A DNA stretch of 64,000 nt from Caryophanales bacterium (GTDB taxonomy: Bacteria; Bacillota; Bacilli; Bacillales; Amphibacillaceae). Position 1 is the stretch's first letter. Every line of letters starts with the position of its first letter. The notes under the pieces are model-generated. The model did not search any database and had not been told where the DNA came from. It saw nothing but the letters and a program-made list of their open reading frames with translations. Of the stretch, positions 1 to 7,890 are shown piece after piece. The position numbers and the translations under genes were made by a program. The stretch is from assembly GCA_026168805.1 (NCBI GenBank), contig JAPFDS010000075.1, positions 62,001-126,000 on the forward strand. The letters are read 5' to 3'.

Positions 1-633
1 ATTACGCCTATATGGAGAGATATCGCTGATCACGAAGTTCCTGAACATGTGAATCCAGCTCACCATTTTTCAGCATTTGTATATTGTTTTGGTGGACTCA
101 CATTTTTCGTACTCGTAATCCAAATCTTATCCGGTATGTTCTTAACAATGTATTATGTTCCAGATATTGAAAACGCATGGAACTCTGTTTACTACTTACA
201 AACAGAAGTGGCCCATGGTCAAATCGTACGTGGTATGCACCACTGGGGCGCAAGTGTAACGATCGTAATGTTATTATTACATACAATGCGTGTGTTCTTC
301 CAAGGAGCATACAAAAAACCACGTGAATTAAACTGGATGGTAGGAGTACTTATGTTCTTCATCGTCTTAGGTTTAGGATTCACAGGTTACTTATTACCAT
401 GGGATAACAAGTCTTACTTTGCTACACAAGTTGGACTGGAGATTGCCGAGCAAGTACCATTTATTGGTCCTGAAATTAAGACATTGCTAGCTGGTGATGC
501 TGAAATCGTCGGAGCTCAAACGTTAACTCGTTTCTTTGCGATTCACGTATTCTTCTTACCAGGTGCACTGTTTGCATTACTTGCAGCACACTTTGTATTA
601 ATCCGTAGACAAGGAATTGCCGGACCATTATAA
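1..633 (+). CDS. qcrB: Menaquinol:cytochrome c reductase cytochrome b subunit (5' end cut off by window)
   Basis: This is the membrane cytochrome b6-like subunit of the Bacillus bc complex, which passes electrons from menaquinol to cytochrome c. The reading frame is open from the first base. By comparison with the roughly 224-residue Bacillus protein only about 14 N-terminal residues are missing. Two histidine pairs that bind the b hemes are visible: one in the helix starting GMHHWGAS and ending LLLH, the other in FAIHVFF...AAHF. The GYLLPWD loop is also typical. The gene runs straight into qcrC with a 15-nt gap and a strong AAGGAGGG ribosome site. The first qcr gene (the Rieske protein, qcrA) should lie just outside the window. 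Confidence 0.96.
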   Translation: MTPIWRDIADHEVPEHVNPAHHFSAFVYCFGGLTFFVLVIQILSGMFLTMYYVPDIENAWNSVYYLQTEVAHGQIVRGMHHWGASVTIVMLLLHTMRVFFQGAYKKPRELNWMVGVLMFFIVLGLGFTGYLLPWDNKSYFATQVGLEIAEQVPFIGPEIKTLLAGDAEIVGAQTLTRFFAIHVFFLPGALFALLAAHFVLIRRQGIAGPL

Positions 634-648
634 AAAGGAGGGAAAGCC

Positions 649-1428
649 ATGAAGTCAGGTAAAGGGATGAAGTTTGTCGGTGACTCAAGAGTCCGTGCCG
701 AACGAACTTCTCAAATACCAAAAGATTATTCCGAGTATCCTGGTAGAACAGAAGCTTTTTGGCCAAACTTCTTATTAAAAGAATGGTTGGTAGGTTCTGT
801 ATTTCTAATCGGGTTTCTCACTCTTGTATTAGCGCATCCATCTCCGCTTGAGAATGTCGCTGATCCAACAATTATTGGATATACACCATTGCCAGATTGG
901 TACTTCTTATTTTTATACGAATTACTGAAGTATGAATTTGCGAGTGGAGCATATACTTTATTAGGTATATTAGTTATTCCAGGGCTTGCATTTGGAGGAT
1001 TATTTCTTGCACCATTCTTAGATAATGGTCCTGGACGTAGACCACCAAAACGCCCAGTAGCTGTTTTGATGATGTTATTAGGTCTTACAGCTGTCGTTTG
1101 GCTTACGTATGAATCAGCAGCTGCAGTAGATTGGGAGCAACTTGCTGAAGATAACGAAATCGTATTAGCAGACGAAGTTGATATTGACGAAGATGACCCT
1201 GGATATGAAATTTACCAGGATAACTGTATGAGTTGTCATGGTGGTTCTCTTGAAGGAGGCCCAGCTGGACCTTCACTTTTAGAGAGTGAACATGATGTAG
1301 ATGAAATTAAAGAAATTGCAGTTGACGGTATTGGAGAAATGCCTTCAGGTATTTTCTCTGGATCTGACGATGAATTAGAAACACTTGCTGAATTCATTGT
1401 TGATGTTACTGGAGACGACGAAGACTAA
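649..1428 (+). CDS. qcrC: Menaquinol:cytochrome c reductase cytochrome b/c subunit
   Basis: This subunit joins the C-terminal part of cytochrome b (subunit IV-like) to a covalently bound cytochrome c domain, an arrangement typical of Bacillus bc complexes. The quinol-site motif PDWY is at residues 82-85. Hydrophobic helices follow, then an acidic linker. A CMSCH heme c site is at residues 193-197, and a likely distal heme ligand is Met231 in GEMPSG. The 259-residue length is normal. The outward-facing cytochrome c domain is rich in Asp/Glu and ends in GDDED, consistent with a salt- or alkali-exposed surface. It follows qcrB in the same operon and is closed by a hairpin terminator. Confidence 0.96.
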   Translation: MKSGKGMKFVGDSRVRAERTSQIPKDYSEYPGRTEAFWPNFLLKEWLVGSVFLIGFLTLVLAHPSPLENVADPTIIGYTPLPDWYFLFLYELLKYEFASGAYTLLGILVIPGLAFGGLFLAPFLDNGPGRRPPKRPVAVLMMLLGLTAVVWLTYESAAAVDWEQLAEDNEIVLADEVDIDEDDPGYEIYQDNCMSCHGGSLEGGPAGPSLLESEHDVDEIKEIAVDGIGEMPSGIFSGSDDELETLAEFIVDVTGDDED

Positions 1429-1436
1429 TACAAAAC

Positions 1437-1479
1437 AAAAAGCACCTTTACCAACATCGAGTGGTGAAGGTGCTTTTTT
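1437..1479 (+). terminator. Rho-independent terminator of the qcr operon
   Basis: An inverted repeat AGCACCTT...AAGGTGCT, with extra CCA/TGG pairing inside, is followed by a run of T residues. It lies directly after the qcrC stop codon. Confidence 0.9.
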
Positions 1480-1509
1480 CATAATGATTCAGTTAATCGA
1501 GGTGTGAAA

Positions 1510-2109
1510 ATGAAATTTCTGCAACCTTTTGTTTACTATCTAATGGATAAACGATTTTTACTCGTCTTATTTATTATTAACTTATTTGGAACGATTTATG
1601 GGTTTATCTGGTATGAAAGCCAGTTAGCAACAACTCGGCTTATTTTTATTCCTTTTGTACCAGATAGTCCTACGGCGAGTTTATTCTTTACGATCGTACT
1701 GGCGTTTTTTCTGTTTAATAGAAATGCTCCTTATATTGAAGCGCTTGCGTTCATGTCCTTATTCAAATATGGTATTTGGGCAGTTGTTATGAACATACTC
1801 ACGCTTATTTCTGCTGGATCACTAGGATGGCAAGGATACATGCTTATTGCTTCTCACGGGGCCATGGCCGTTCAAGCTTTGTTGTATATACCGAATTACC
1901 GAATTGAATTACGACATTTTGCCGTTGCAGCAATATGGATCTTACATAATGACATTATTGATTATGTATATGAAATGATGCCAGTATATGCTCAACTCAC
2001 TGTACATATGAAAGAAATTGGCTATTTTACATTTTGGTTAAGTATTATCACCATTTTCGTGACGTATATTTGTACCATTAAAAGAAATAATGCAACACAA
2101 TTAAACTGA
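1510..2109 (+). CDS. ypjA: DUF1405 integral membrane protein YpjA
   Basis: This is a roughly 199-residue polytopic membrane protein of the YpjA/DUF1405 family, whose function is unknown. Several hydrophobic segments run through almost the whole length, starting with LLVLFIINLFGTIYGF near the N terminus. Its place directly downstream of the qcr operon is the same as in B. subtilis. I place the start at the ATG at 1510, five bases after GAGGTG, rather than at the GTG inside that ribosome site. It is separated from qcrC by a terminator, so it probably has its own promoter. Confidence 0.88.
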   Translation: MKFLQPFVYYLMDKRFLLVLFIINLFGTIYGFIWYESQLATTRLIFIPFVPDSPTASLFFTIVLAFFLFNRNAPYIEALAFMSLFKYGIWAVVMNILTLISAGSLGWQGYMLIASHGAMAVQALLYIPNYRIELRHFAVAAIWILHNDIIDYVYEMMPVYAQLTVHMKEIGYFTFWLSIITIFVTYICTIKRNNATQLN

Positions 2110-2178
2110 CGTACAATGTTAGTACTAGTTTCCTCTAAAATCTCATATATTATAAAAAGATGTATATGAGGTGATTTA

Positions 2179-2418
2179 GTGGAGAATCACAAAATCAATG
2201 TGCGTTATAAAACTATAGTATTAACAATCTTACTTGTTGTAATGATTCCTCATGTAACTGTACTGGCCAACACGGAAAATACTCCAAAGTCAAATGGTAT
2301 ACCGTTTTATATTGTAGCTACTATTATAGGTGGGGTTATTATTATTACGCTTACATACGTAAGTTGGAAAAAGTATCGAGCTGAACGTAAAAACAAAAAA
2401 GAAAATGATAACAGTTGA
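2179..2418 (+). CDS. Miniature YpjB-like membrane protein
   Basis: This is a 79-residue protein with two hydrophobic stretches. One is an N-terminal signal-peptide-like segment (TIVLTILLVVMIPHVTVLA). The other is a C-terminal membrane helix (FYIVATIIGGVIIITLTYV) followed by a very basic tail. It occupies the place of ypjB, which in B. subtilis encodes a sporulation-associated protein of roughly 260 residues with a signal peptide and a C-terminal anchor. Here only about 15 residues separate the two hydrophobic parts, as if the central domain had been lost. GAGGTG is well placed for the GTG start, so it looks expressed. The link to YpjB rests on position and topology and is an inference. Confidence 0.6.
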   Translation: MENHKINVRYKTIVLTILLVVMIPHVTVLANTENTPKSNGIPFYIVATIIGGVIIITLTYVSWKKYRAERKNKKENDNS

Positions 2419-2481
2419 CGAATTTCATATTTTTGACTAAAATTGACCATAGGAGTTATTTATTAAACTGGAGGGTTTTTT

Positions 2482-3159
2482 ATGACATTAGGGCAGTATT
2501 TAATCTACTTTGCAATACTAATGATTGTTCCCGTCTTAGCACAGTCTAAAGTGAAAAGTGCATACAATAAGTATTCAAAAATTGGTACTTCATCACAAAA
2601 GACGGGAGCACAAGTAGCTCGACAAATATTAGATGACAATGGGTTATTTGATGTACAAATAGAAGAAGTAAAAGGTACATTGTCAGATCATTACGACCCA
2701 CGTAAAAAAGTCGTACGTTTATCTAAAGGAATTTATCATGGCCGTTCAATGGCGTCTTCTGCTGTTGCAGCGCATGAAGTTGGACATGCGATCCAAGATA
2801 GCGAATCATATGCGTTTCTAAACTTTCGTTCTGCGCTCTTTCCAATTGCGAACTTCGGGTCAAATGTATCCTTTATTTTAATTATTGCAGGTGCACTTAT
2901 GCAATCAATGAATTTGGTTGGAATAGGTATAGCATTTATGGCTGTTGCGGTATTATTCCAAATCGTAACCTTACCTGTTGAGTTTAATGCTTCGAATCGA
3001 GCTATGGACCAACTGGTTGCCAGTGGCATTATTATGAATAACGAAGAACGAGATACGAAAAAGGTTTTAAATGCCGCTGCACTCACATATGTAGCTGCCG
3101 CTTTAGTAGCCGTTGCTGAGTTAATCCGCTTCATTTTAATTTTCGCATCAAACGATTAA
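2482..3159 (+). CDS. yugP: Membrane zinc metallopeptidase, YugP family
   Basis: This is a 225-residue membrane-embedded peptidase of the YugP/DUF2268-like zinc metallopeptidase family, the same length as B. subtilis YugP. The zinc motif HEVGH is at residues 98-102, preceded by a hydrophobic N-terminal helix and followed by two to three further helices. The segment FNASNRAMDQL downstream is conserved in the family and may contribute another active-site residue. Substrates are unknown. GGAGGG precedes the ATG. A terminator follows immediately, so the gene is transcribed alone or with the small upstream gene. Confidence 0.85.
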   Translation: MTLGQYLIYFAILMIVPVLAQSKVKSAYNKYSKIGTSSQKTGAQVARQILDDNGLFDVQIEEVKGTLSDHYDPRKKVVRLSKGIYHGRSMASSAVAAHEVGHAIQDSESYAFLNFRSALFPIANFGSNVSFILIIAGALMQSMNLVGIGIAFMAVAVLFQIVTLPVEFNASNRAMDQLVASGIIMNNEERDTKKVLNAAALTYVAAALVAVAELIRFILIFASND

Positions 3160-3170
3160 TTTTAGAAACA

Positions 3171-3200
3171 AAAAGGTGACGTTCATGCGTCACTTTTTTT
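3171..3200 (+). terminator. Terminator after the YugP-type peptidase gene
   Basis: The stem GTGACG/CGTCAC with loop TTCAT is extended by AAAAAG/CTTTTT and followed by a T-run. Confidence 0.85.
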
Positions 3201-3273
3201 ATTTTTATTATTTGTCAAATACGTGCTTTTTCGTTACCATTAAGATACTTCATGCGGAAGAAGGCGAGTACAT

Positions 3274-3600
3274 ATGACGAATAAATCTATTACAATGATT
3301 GAAATGCAACAGCGAGTGGATCGCTATATTTCCCAATTTAAAGAAGGGTATTTCTCTCCACTAAGTTTGACAGCACGATTAACCGAAGAAGTAGGGGAAC
3401 TTGCGAGAGAAATCCAACATACATATGGAGATAAACCAAAGAAGAGTACGGAGCAAGAAGGATCTGTTGAAGAAGAGGTAGGAGATATTTTATTTGTCCT
3501 TGCTTGTTTAGGAAACTCACTAGACTTTGATTTATCAGATGCTTTTGAGCAATCTATTTCTAAAATTGAAACGAGGGATAAAGATCGATGGACAAGATAG
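3274..3600 (+). CDS. ypjD: MazG-like nucleotide pyrophosphohydrolase
   Basis: This 108-residue all-alpha NTP-pyrophosphohydrolase of the MazG superfamily probably hydrolyses non-canonical or excess nucleoside triphosphates. The metal-binding signatures are TEEVGELAREI (about residues 34-44) and EEEVGDILFVLACLGN (about residues 69-84). Its position just before dapB matches B. subtilis ypjD. The last 13 bases overlap the start of dapB, so the two genes are probably translationally coupled. A second, distinct MazG-like gene lies at 41784-42098. Confidence 0.88.
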   Translation: MTNKSITMIEMQQRVDRYISQFKEGYFSPLSLTARLTEEVGELAREIQHTYGDKPKKSTEQEGSVEEEVGDILFVLACLGNSLDFDLSDAFEQSISKIETRDKDRWTR

Positions 3601-4424
3601 CAACTTCACTAACAAAGAATACAAAAGAACCAGCTAAAACATCATCTGTTCGTATTGTTGTAGCTGGCCCAAGAGGAAAGATGGGTTCTGAAGCCATTCA
3701 AATGATCAATAACCAAAAAGAGTTTACATTAGTTGGTTGTGTAGATCACAAGGAGTCTGTTGATACTGATAAGGATGTTCCGGTCTTTACCGATCTCCAT
3801 GCCTGTCTACAATCAACAAAACCGGACGTCTTTATTGATTTAACAATACCGGAAGTGGGCTATAAACATACGCGTATCGCTCTGGAACTTGGAGTCCGTC
3901 CGGTGGTAGGGACGACAGGATTTACCGATGAGCAATTAAAAGAAATTACAAACATAGCGGAAAAGAACGGAATTGGATGTATCATTGCACCAAATTTCGC
4001 ACTTGGTGCAGTGTTAATGATGAAGTTTTCAAAAATTGCTGCAAAGTATTATTCAGATGTAGAAATTATCGAAAAGCATCATGACCAAAAAGTCGATGCA
4101 CCATCAGGAACAGCAATTAAAACGAGTGAACTCATTCGAGAAAATCTTGCTGCAAAACCTCATCCTTCTGTAAAGGAAACTGAGTCCATTGAAGGTGCCC
4201 GTGGAGGTAATGATAATGGTGTTCACATCCATAGTATGCGACTACCAGGCCTTGTTGCACACCAGGAAGTAGTTTTTGGTGGAGAAGGAGAGACGTTGAC
4301 GATTAAACACGATTCCATCCATCGGTCGTCATTTATGCAAGGTATAAAACTTAGCATTGAAAAAGTATTGAACCTACAAACTTGTGTTTATGGACTTGAA
4401 AATATTATAGATATTGATCATTAG
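3588..4424 (+). CDS. dapB: 4-hydroxy-tetrahydrodipicolinate reductase
   Basis: DapB catalyses the NAD(P)H-dependent reduction of 4-hydroxy-tetrahydrodipicolinate in the lysine/diaminopimelate pathway. The nucleotide-binding motif is VVAGPRGKMG near residue 23. The active-site segment HHDQKVDAPSGT covers residues 164-175, with catalytic His164/165 and Lys168. The 278-residue length is about ten longer than usual because of a polar N-terminal extension. No later ATG precedes the nucleotide fold, and GAGGGA upstream supports the ATG at 3588. In B. subtilis mgsA and bshB1 follow dapB. Here they are absent and bshA comes next after 94 bp. Confidence 0.95.
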   Translation: MDKIATSLTKNTKEPAKTSSVRIVVAGPRGKMGSEAIQMINNQKEFTLVGCVDHKESVDTDKDVPVFTDLHACLQSTKPDVFIDLTIPEVGYKHTRIALELGVRPVVGTTGFTDEQLKEITNIAEKNGIGCIIAPNFALGAVLMMKFSKIAAKYYSDVEIIEKHHDQKVDAPSGTAIKTSELIRENLAAKPHPSVKETESIEGARGGNDNGVHIHSMRLPGLVAHQEVVFGGEGETLTIKHDSIHRSSFMQGIKLSIEKVLNLQTCVYGLENIIDIDH

Positions 4425-4518
4425 TTGGAGGTATGTACAACTAATATTTGTCAAATTATAACAAGGTCATTCTAAGTTGAAAGCTGATACGAGGACAAAA
4501 CGGAGAGGAAGCAAATGA

Positions 4519-5670
4519 ATGAAAAAAATTGGTATTACCTGTTATCCATCTGTAGGAGGTTCAGGTGTAATTGCTACGGAATTAGGTATGTTACTTGCTG
4601 AAAGAGGATTTGAAGTGCATTTTATTACTTCAAGTTTACCATTTAGACTTGAGCGTGTGCATCCGAAGATATATTTTCATGAGGTGGAAATTCACCATTA
4701 TCCTGTATTCCAATATCCTCCATATGATTTGTCACTTGCAGCTAAAATGGCAGAAGTAGTGGATCGAGAAAAACTAGATATTTTGCATGTACACTATGCT
4801 ATGCCACATGCAATATCTGCTATTTTAGCAAGGGACATCGCTGATCATCCAGTAAAAATCATCACGACACTACATGGTACTGATATTACTGTTTTAGGAT
4901 ACGATCCGACATTTAAAAAAATGATTAAACATGGTATCGAACAATCCGATGCAGTCACTGCTGTATCAAAAAATTTAGTTGAATTAACAGAAGAAACACT
5001 AGAGATTCAAAAAAAGATTCATGTCATCTATAACTTCGTGAATGAAAAGAAATATTATCGGAGAGAAATACCTTCTCTGCGAAAGCAATATGGTATACAA
5101 GAGACAGAAAAAGTAATTGTACACATTTCTAATTTTAGAAAAGTAAAACGTATTGAAGATGTGATTCATACCTTCTATAATATTCAAAAAGAGATAGATT
5201 CTAAGCTCATCCTGATTGGAGATGGACCTGAATGTTCACACATTGCCGATATCGTGGATTCCTTAGGCATCGAAGACAACGTTCTTTTCTTAGGAAAGCA
5301 AAAACGAGTCGAAGAAATTCTTTCGATTGCAGATTTAAAATTACTGATGTCACAAAAAGAAAGCTTCGGTCTTGTATTGCTAGAAGCAATGGCATGTGGT
5401 GTACCGTGTATTGGAACGAATGTTGGCGGCATACCTGAAGTGATCGATCATGGGGAGACAGGGTACTTGGTAGAGCTAGGAGACACTAAAGCCGCAGCAC
5501 AATATGCGGTTAACTTATTGAAAGACGAAGATACGTATAGTGCATTTGTCAATAATGCGTTAGATGTTGTACATAATCGCTTTCATTCCTCGACAGTCGT
5601 TGAAGAATATATTGATTTATATAATGGCGTCTTTGAAGAAAAAAGGGATATCTATGAAGGAATACAATAG
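4519..5670 (+). CDS. bshA: N-acetyl-alpha-D-glucosaminyl L-malate synthase (bacillithiol step 1)
   Basis: BshA transfers GlcNAc from UDP-GlcNAc to L-malate, the first step of bacillithiol synthesis. The 383-residue length and the glycosyltransferase-4 fold are standard. The N-terminal Rossmann motif reads CYPSVGGSGV. The C-terminal nucleotide-sugar site reads ESFGLVLLEAMACGVPCIG, with the E-x7-E pattern. GGAGAGG lies 10 bases before the ATG at 4519. An out-of-frame ATG at 4515 is not used. The stop overlaps the start of cca by 17 bases. The deacetylase gene bshB1, usually next to bshA, is not here, so another BshB enzyme must act from elsewhere. Confidence 0.96.
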   Translation: MKKIGITCYPSVGGSGVIATELGMLLAERGFEVHFITSSLPFRLERVHPKIYFHEVEIHHYPVFQYPPYDLSLAAKMAEVVDREKLDILHVHYAMPHAISAILARDIADHPVKIITTLHGTDITVLGYDPTFKKMIKHGIEQSDAVTAVSKNLVELTEETLEIQKKIHVIYNFVNEKKYYRREIPSLRKQYGIQETEKVIVHISNFRKVKRIEDVIHTFYNIQKEIDSKLILIGDGPECSHIADIVDSLGIEDNVLFLGKQKRVEEILSIADLKLLMSQKESFGLVLLEAMACGVPCIGTNVGGIPEVIDHGETGYLVELGDTKAAAQYAVNLLKDEDTYSAFVNNALDVVHNRFHSSTVVEEYIDLYNGVFEEKRDIYEGIQ

Positions 5671-6865
5671 TGATTTACTTCAAACAGGGATAGATATTAT
5701 AGAGCAAATAAACAAGCGTGGGTTTGAGGCGTATTTCGTTGGCGGGTGTGTGCGAGATTACGTTCTATCTTTACCTATAAAGGATATTGATATTACAACC
5801 TCAGCAACTACCGATGATTTAGCACATATTTTCCCAAAACTTATCCCAATTGGGATTGATCATGGGACAGTACTTGTGAGACAACATGATTATTCATTTG
5901 AGATTACAACATATAGAGGAGAGCAAATGGACAACACGAAAGACCATTCGTTTAACGTTTCGCAGACGTGCTCTCTCGAAGAAGACTTGAAACATAGAGA
6001 CTTTACAATGAATGCGATAGCGATGGATACAGATATGAAACTCATTGACTTCCATGAGGGATTAAAAGATATTCAGTCAGGTGTGATTCGGTCTGTAGGA
6101 AACCCGAGTGAAAGAATACAGGAAGATCCTTTACGAATCATGCGAGCGATTCGCTTTATGAGTCAGTTTGGTTTTACAATTGAAGCACAAACGAAACGTG
6201 CGATGCACTATTCGGCTGCTCTTCTTACATCAGTAGCTGTCGAACGTTTGCTTGCGGAATGTGAGAGCATATTTGCAAAAACGCATTGTAAAAAAGCTGT
6301 TGAACAATTAACAGAGCTAGAGCTTGATTGTTTTTTACCTATATTTTCAAAAGAACCGAACCTGTTATTAGAAGTTTCCAGTGACATACAGCCACTGAAA
6401 TCTTTTGCAGAAGTAATTGCCGTTATGCATATGCTTGCACCCCACCATACAATAAGTGCATGGTGCAATGCATGGAAATGCTCCAATAAACAAAAAAAGA
6501 AAGCAAAAAAGATAGTTCATGCGTGTAATGACGTCCGTGATAATGGGCTATTGAATCAATTTCTCATATACAAGTTACATGATGATTTAGATTCATTTTA
6601 TCGTGTGTATTCAACGTTACATAAAGATCAAAATATACCGATAGAAACATTATACGGCATTCAAAAGGAATTACCTATGACGAGTAGAGATGAACTTGCC
6701 ATCAAAGGAAATGATATTATTCGTTTATTTCCTACTATAAAACCTGGTAAGTGGATTGAAGATATATTATCAACTATAGAATATAAAGTAGTTATGCGAG
6801 AATTGCCGAACACAATTATATCATTGAAGGAGTGGATTATATGCAATCCACCAGAAACAAACTAA
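5654..6865 (+). CDS. cca: CCA tRNA nucleotidyltransferase
   Basis: This 403-residue class II CCA-adding enzyme builds or repairs the 3' CCA end of tRNAs. The signature GGCVRD starts at residue 30. The metal-binding DID pair (Asp44, Asp46) follows, then the RIQEDPLRIMRAIRF segment of the neck domain. The frame is open farther upstream, but the ATG at 5654 after AAAGGG matches the normal family start. It overlaps bshA by 17 bases and birA by 25 bases, so bshA-cca-birA are coupled. Confidence 0.95.
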   Translation: MKEYNSDLLQTGIDIIEQINKRGFEAYFVGGCVRDYVLSLPIKDIDITTSATTDDLAHIFPKLIPIGIDHGTVLVRQHDYSFEITTYRGEQMDNTKDHSFNVSQTCSLEEDLKHRDFTMNAIAMDTDMKLIDFHEGLKDIQSGVIRSVGNPSERIQEDPLRIMRAIRFMSQFGFTIEAQTKRAMHYSAALLTSVAVERLLAECESIFAKTHCKKAVEQLTELELDCFLPIFSKEPNLLLEVSSDIQPLKSFAEVIAVMHMLAPHHTISAWCNAWKCSNKQKKKAKKIVHACNDVRDNGLLNQFLIYKLHDDLDSFYRVYSTLHKDQNIPIETLYGIQKELPMTSRDELAIKGNDIIRLFPTIKPGKWIEDILSTIEYKVVMRELPNTIISLKEWIICNPPETN

Positions 6866-7821
6866 TCGATTATTTACACGCTCATGCAGATGATTTTATT
6901 TCAGGTCAAAAGTTAGCAGATGAACTAGGAGTATCCCGTAATGCTATATGGAAACATATAAAGGAATTAGAGAAAGATGGTTATGTGATTGAAGCTCAAC
7001 CTAGAAAAGGATACCAAATACAACAGTTGCCAGATAAAATGAGCGAAAATACATTAAAATGGGGCCTAGATACAGAGTGGCTAGGAAAGACCATTATTCA
7101 TAAACCATCCACTCCATCTACGCAAAATATTGCTCATGAACTTGCTAGAGAGGGTGCACCTCATGGAACAATAGTCATTGCAGATCGGCAGACGGGTGGT
7201 AAAGGAAGAATGAATCGTTCCTTCCATTCTGATTCTGATGAAGGTATTTGGATGAGTCTTCTTATTAGACCCCAAATATTACCTTATTTAGCCCCTCAGC
7301 TAACACTTTTAACTGCTACAGTATTAGCTGAAGCTATTGATACAATGTTTCATATAGAGGCTCAAATCAAATGGCCAAATGATGTCTTAATTGACGAAAA
7401 AAAAGCAGCTGGAATCTTAACAGAAATGCATGCTGAACAAGATCAAATCCAGTATGTCGTCATCGGTATTGGGATAAACGTGTATCAAGAGCAAAGCGAT
7501 TTTCATGACGATATTCAAGACAAAGCTACATCTATTGGAATGCACACCAATCAAACCATTGATAAACAAACGCTTATTCAAGAAATCCTGAAGACTTTTG
7601 AATGTCAATATGAAGCATTTCTAAAAAGTGGATTTCCTGAAGTAAAAGAGAAATGGGAAAAATATGGCTTTAAAATAGGTGAAATGATTTCCATTAAAAC
7701 AATGCAAAAAACATGGAATGCTACATTTTTAGGAATATCTGAGGATGGTGCACTGCTTACGCAAGTACCTGGTAAAGAGCCAGAACGTATTTATTCTGCA
7801 GAAATCGAGTGGTTTACATAA
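6841..7821 (+). CDS. birA: Biotin-protein ligase / biotin repressor BirA
   Basis: This bifunctional protein attaches biotin to carrier lysines, and its N-terminal winged helix represses biotin genes. The helix-turn-helix covers about residues 15-60 (SGQKLADELGVSRNAIWKHI). The biotinyl-AMP loop GGKGRMNR is at residues 119-126, and KWPNDVLI with KAAGIL lies farther on. The 326-residue length matches B. subtilis. AAGGAG lies 8 bases before the ATG at 6841, which I prefer to the in-frame GTG at 6832. Its substrates include the small biotin carrier encoded at 57827-58039. The panBCD genes that follow birA in B. subtilis are absent here. Confidence 0.95.
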   Translation: MQSTRNKLIDYLHAHADDFISGQKLADELGVSRNAIWKHIKELEKDGYVIEAQPRKGYQIQQLPDKMSENTLKWGLDTEWLGKTIIHKPSTPSTQNIAHELAREGAPHGTIVIADRQTGGKGRMNRSFHSDSDEGIWMSLLIRPQILPYLAPQLTLLTATVLAEAIDTMFHIEAQIKWPNDVLIDEKKAAGILTEMHAEQDQIQYVVIGIGINVYQEQSDFHDDIQDKATSIGMHTNQTIDKQTLIQEILKTFECQYEAFLKSGFPEVKEKWEKYGFKIGEMISIKTMQKTWNATFLGISEDGALLTQVPGKEPERIYSAEIEWFT

Positions 7822-7890
7822 TTGAACGAAATATATGCACAAAAGCTAAATTACTATACATCCATGTAAAGCTAGTAGGAGGTGAGTCAA

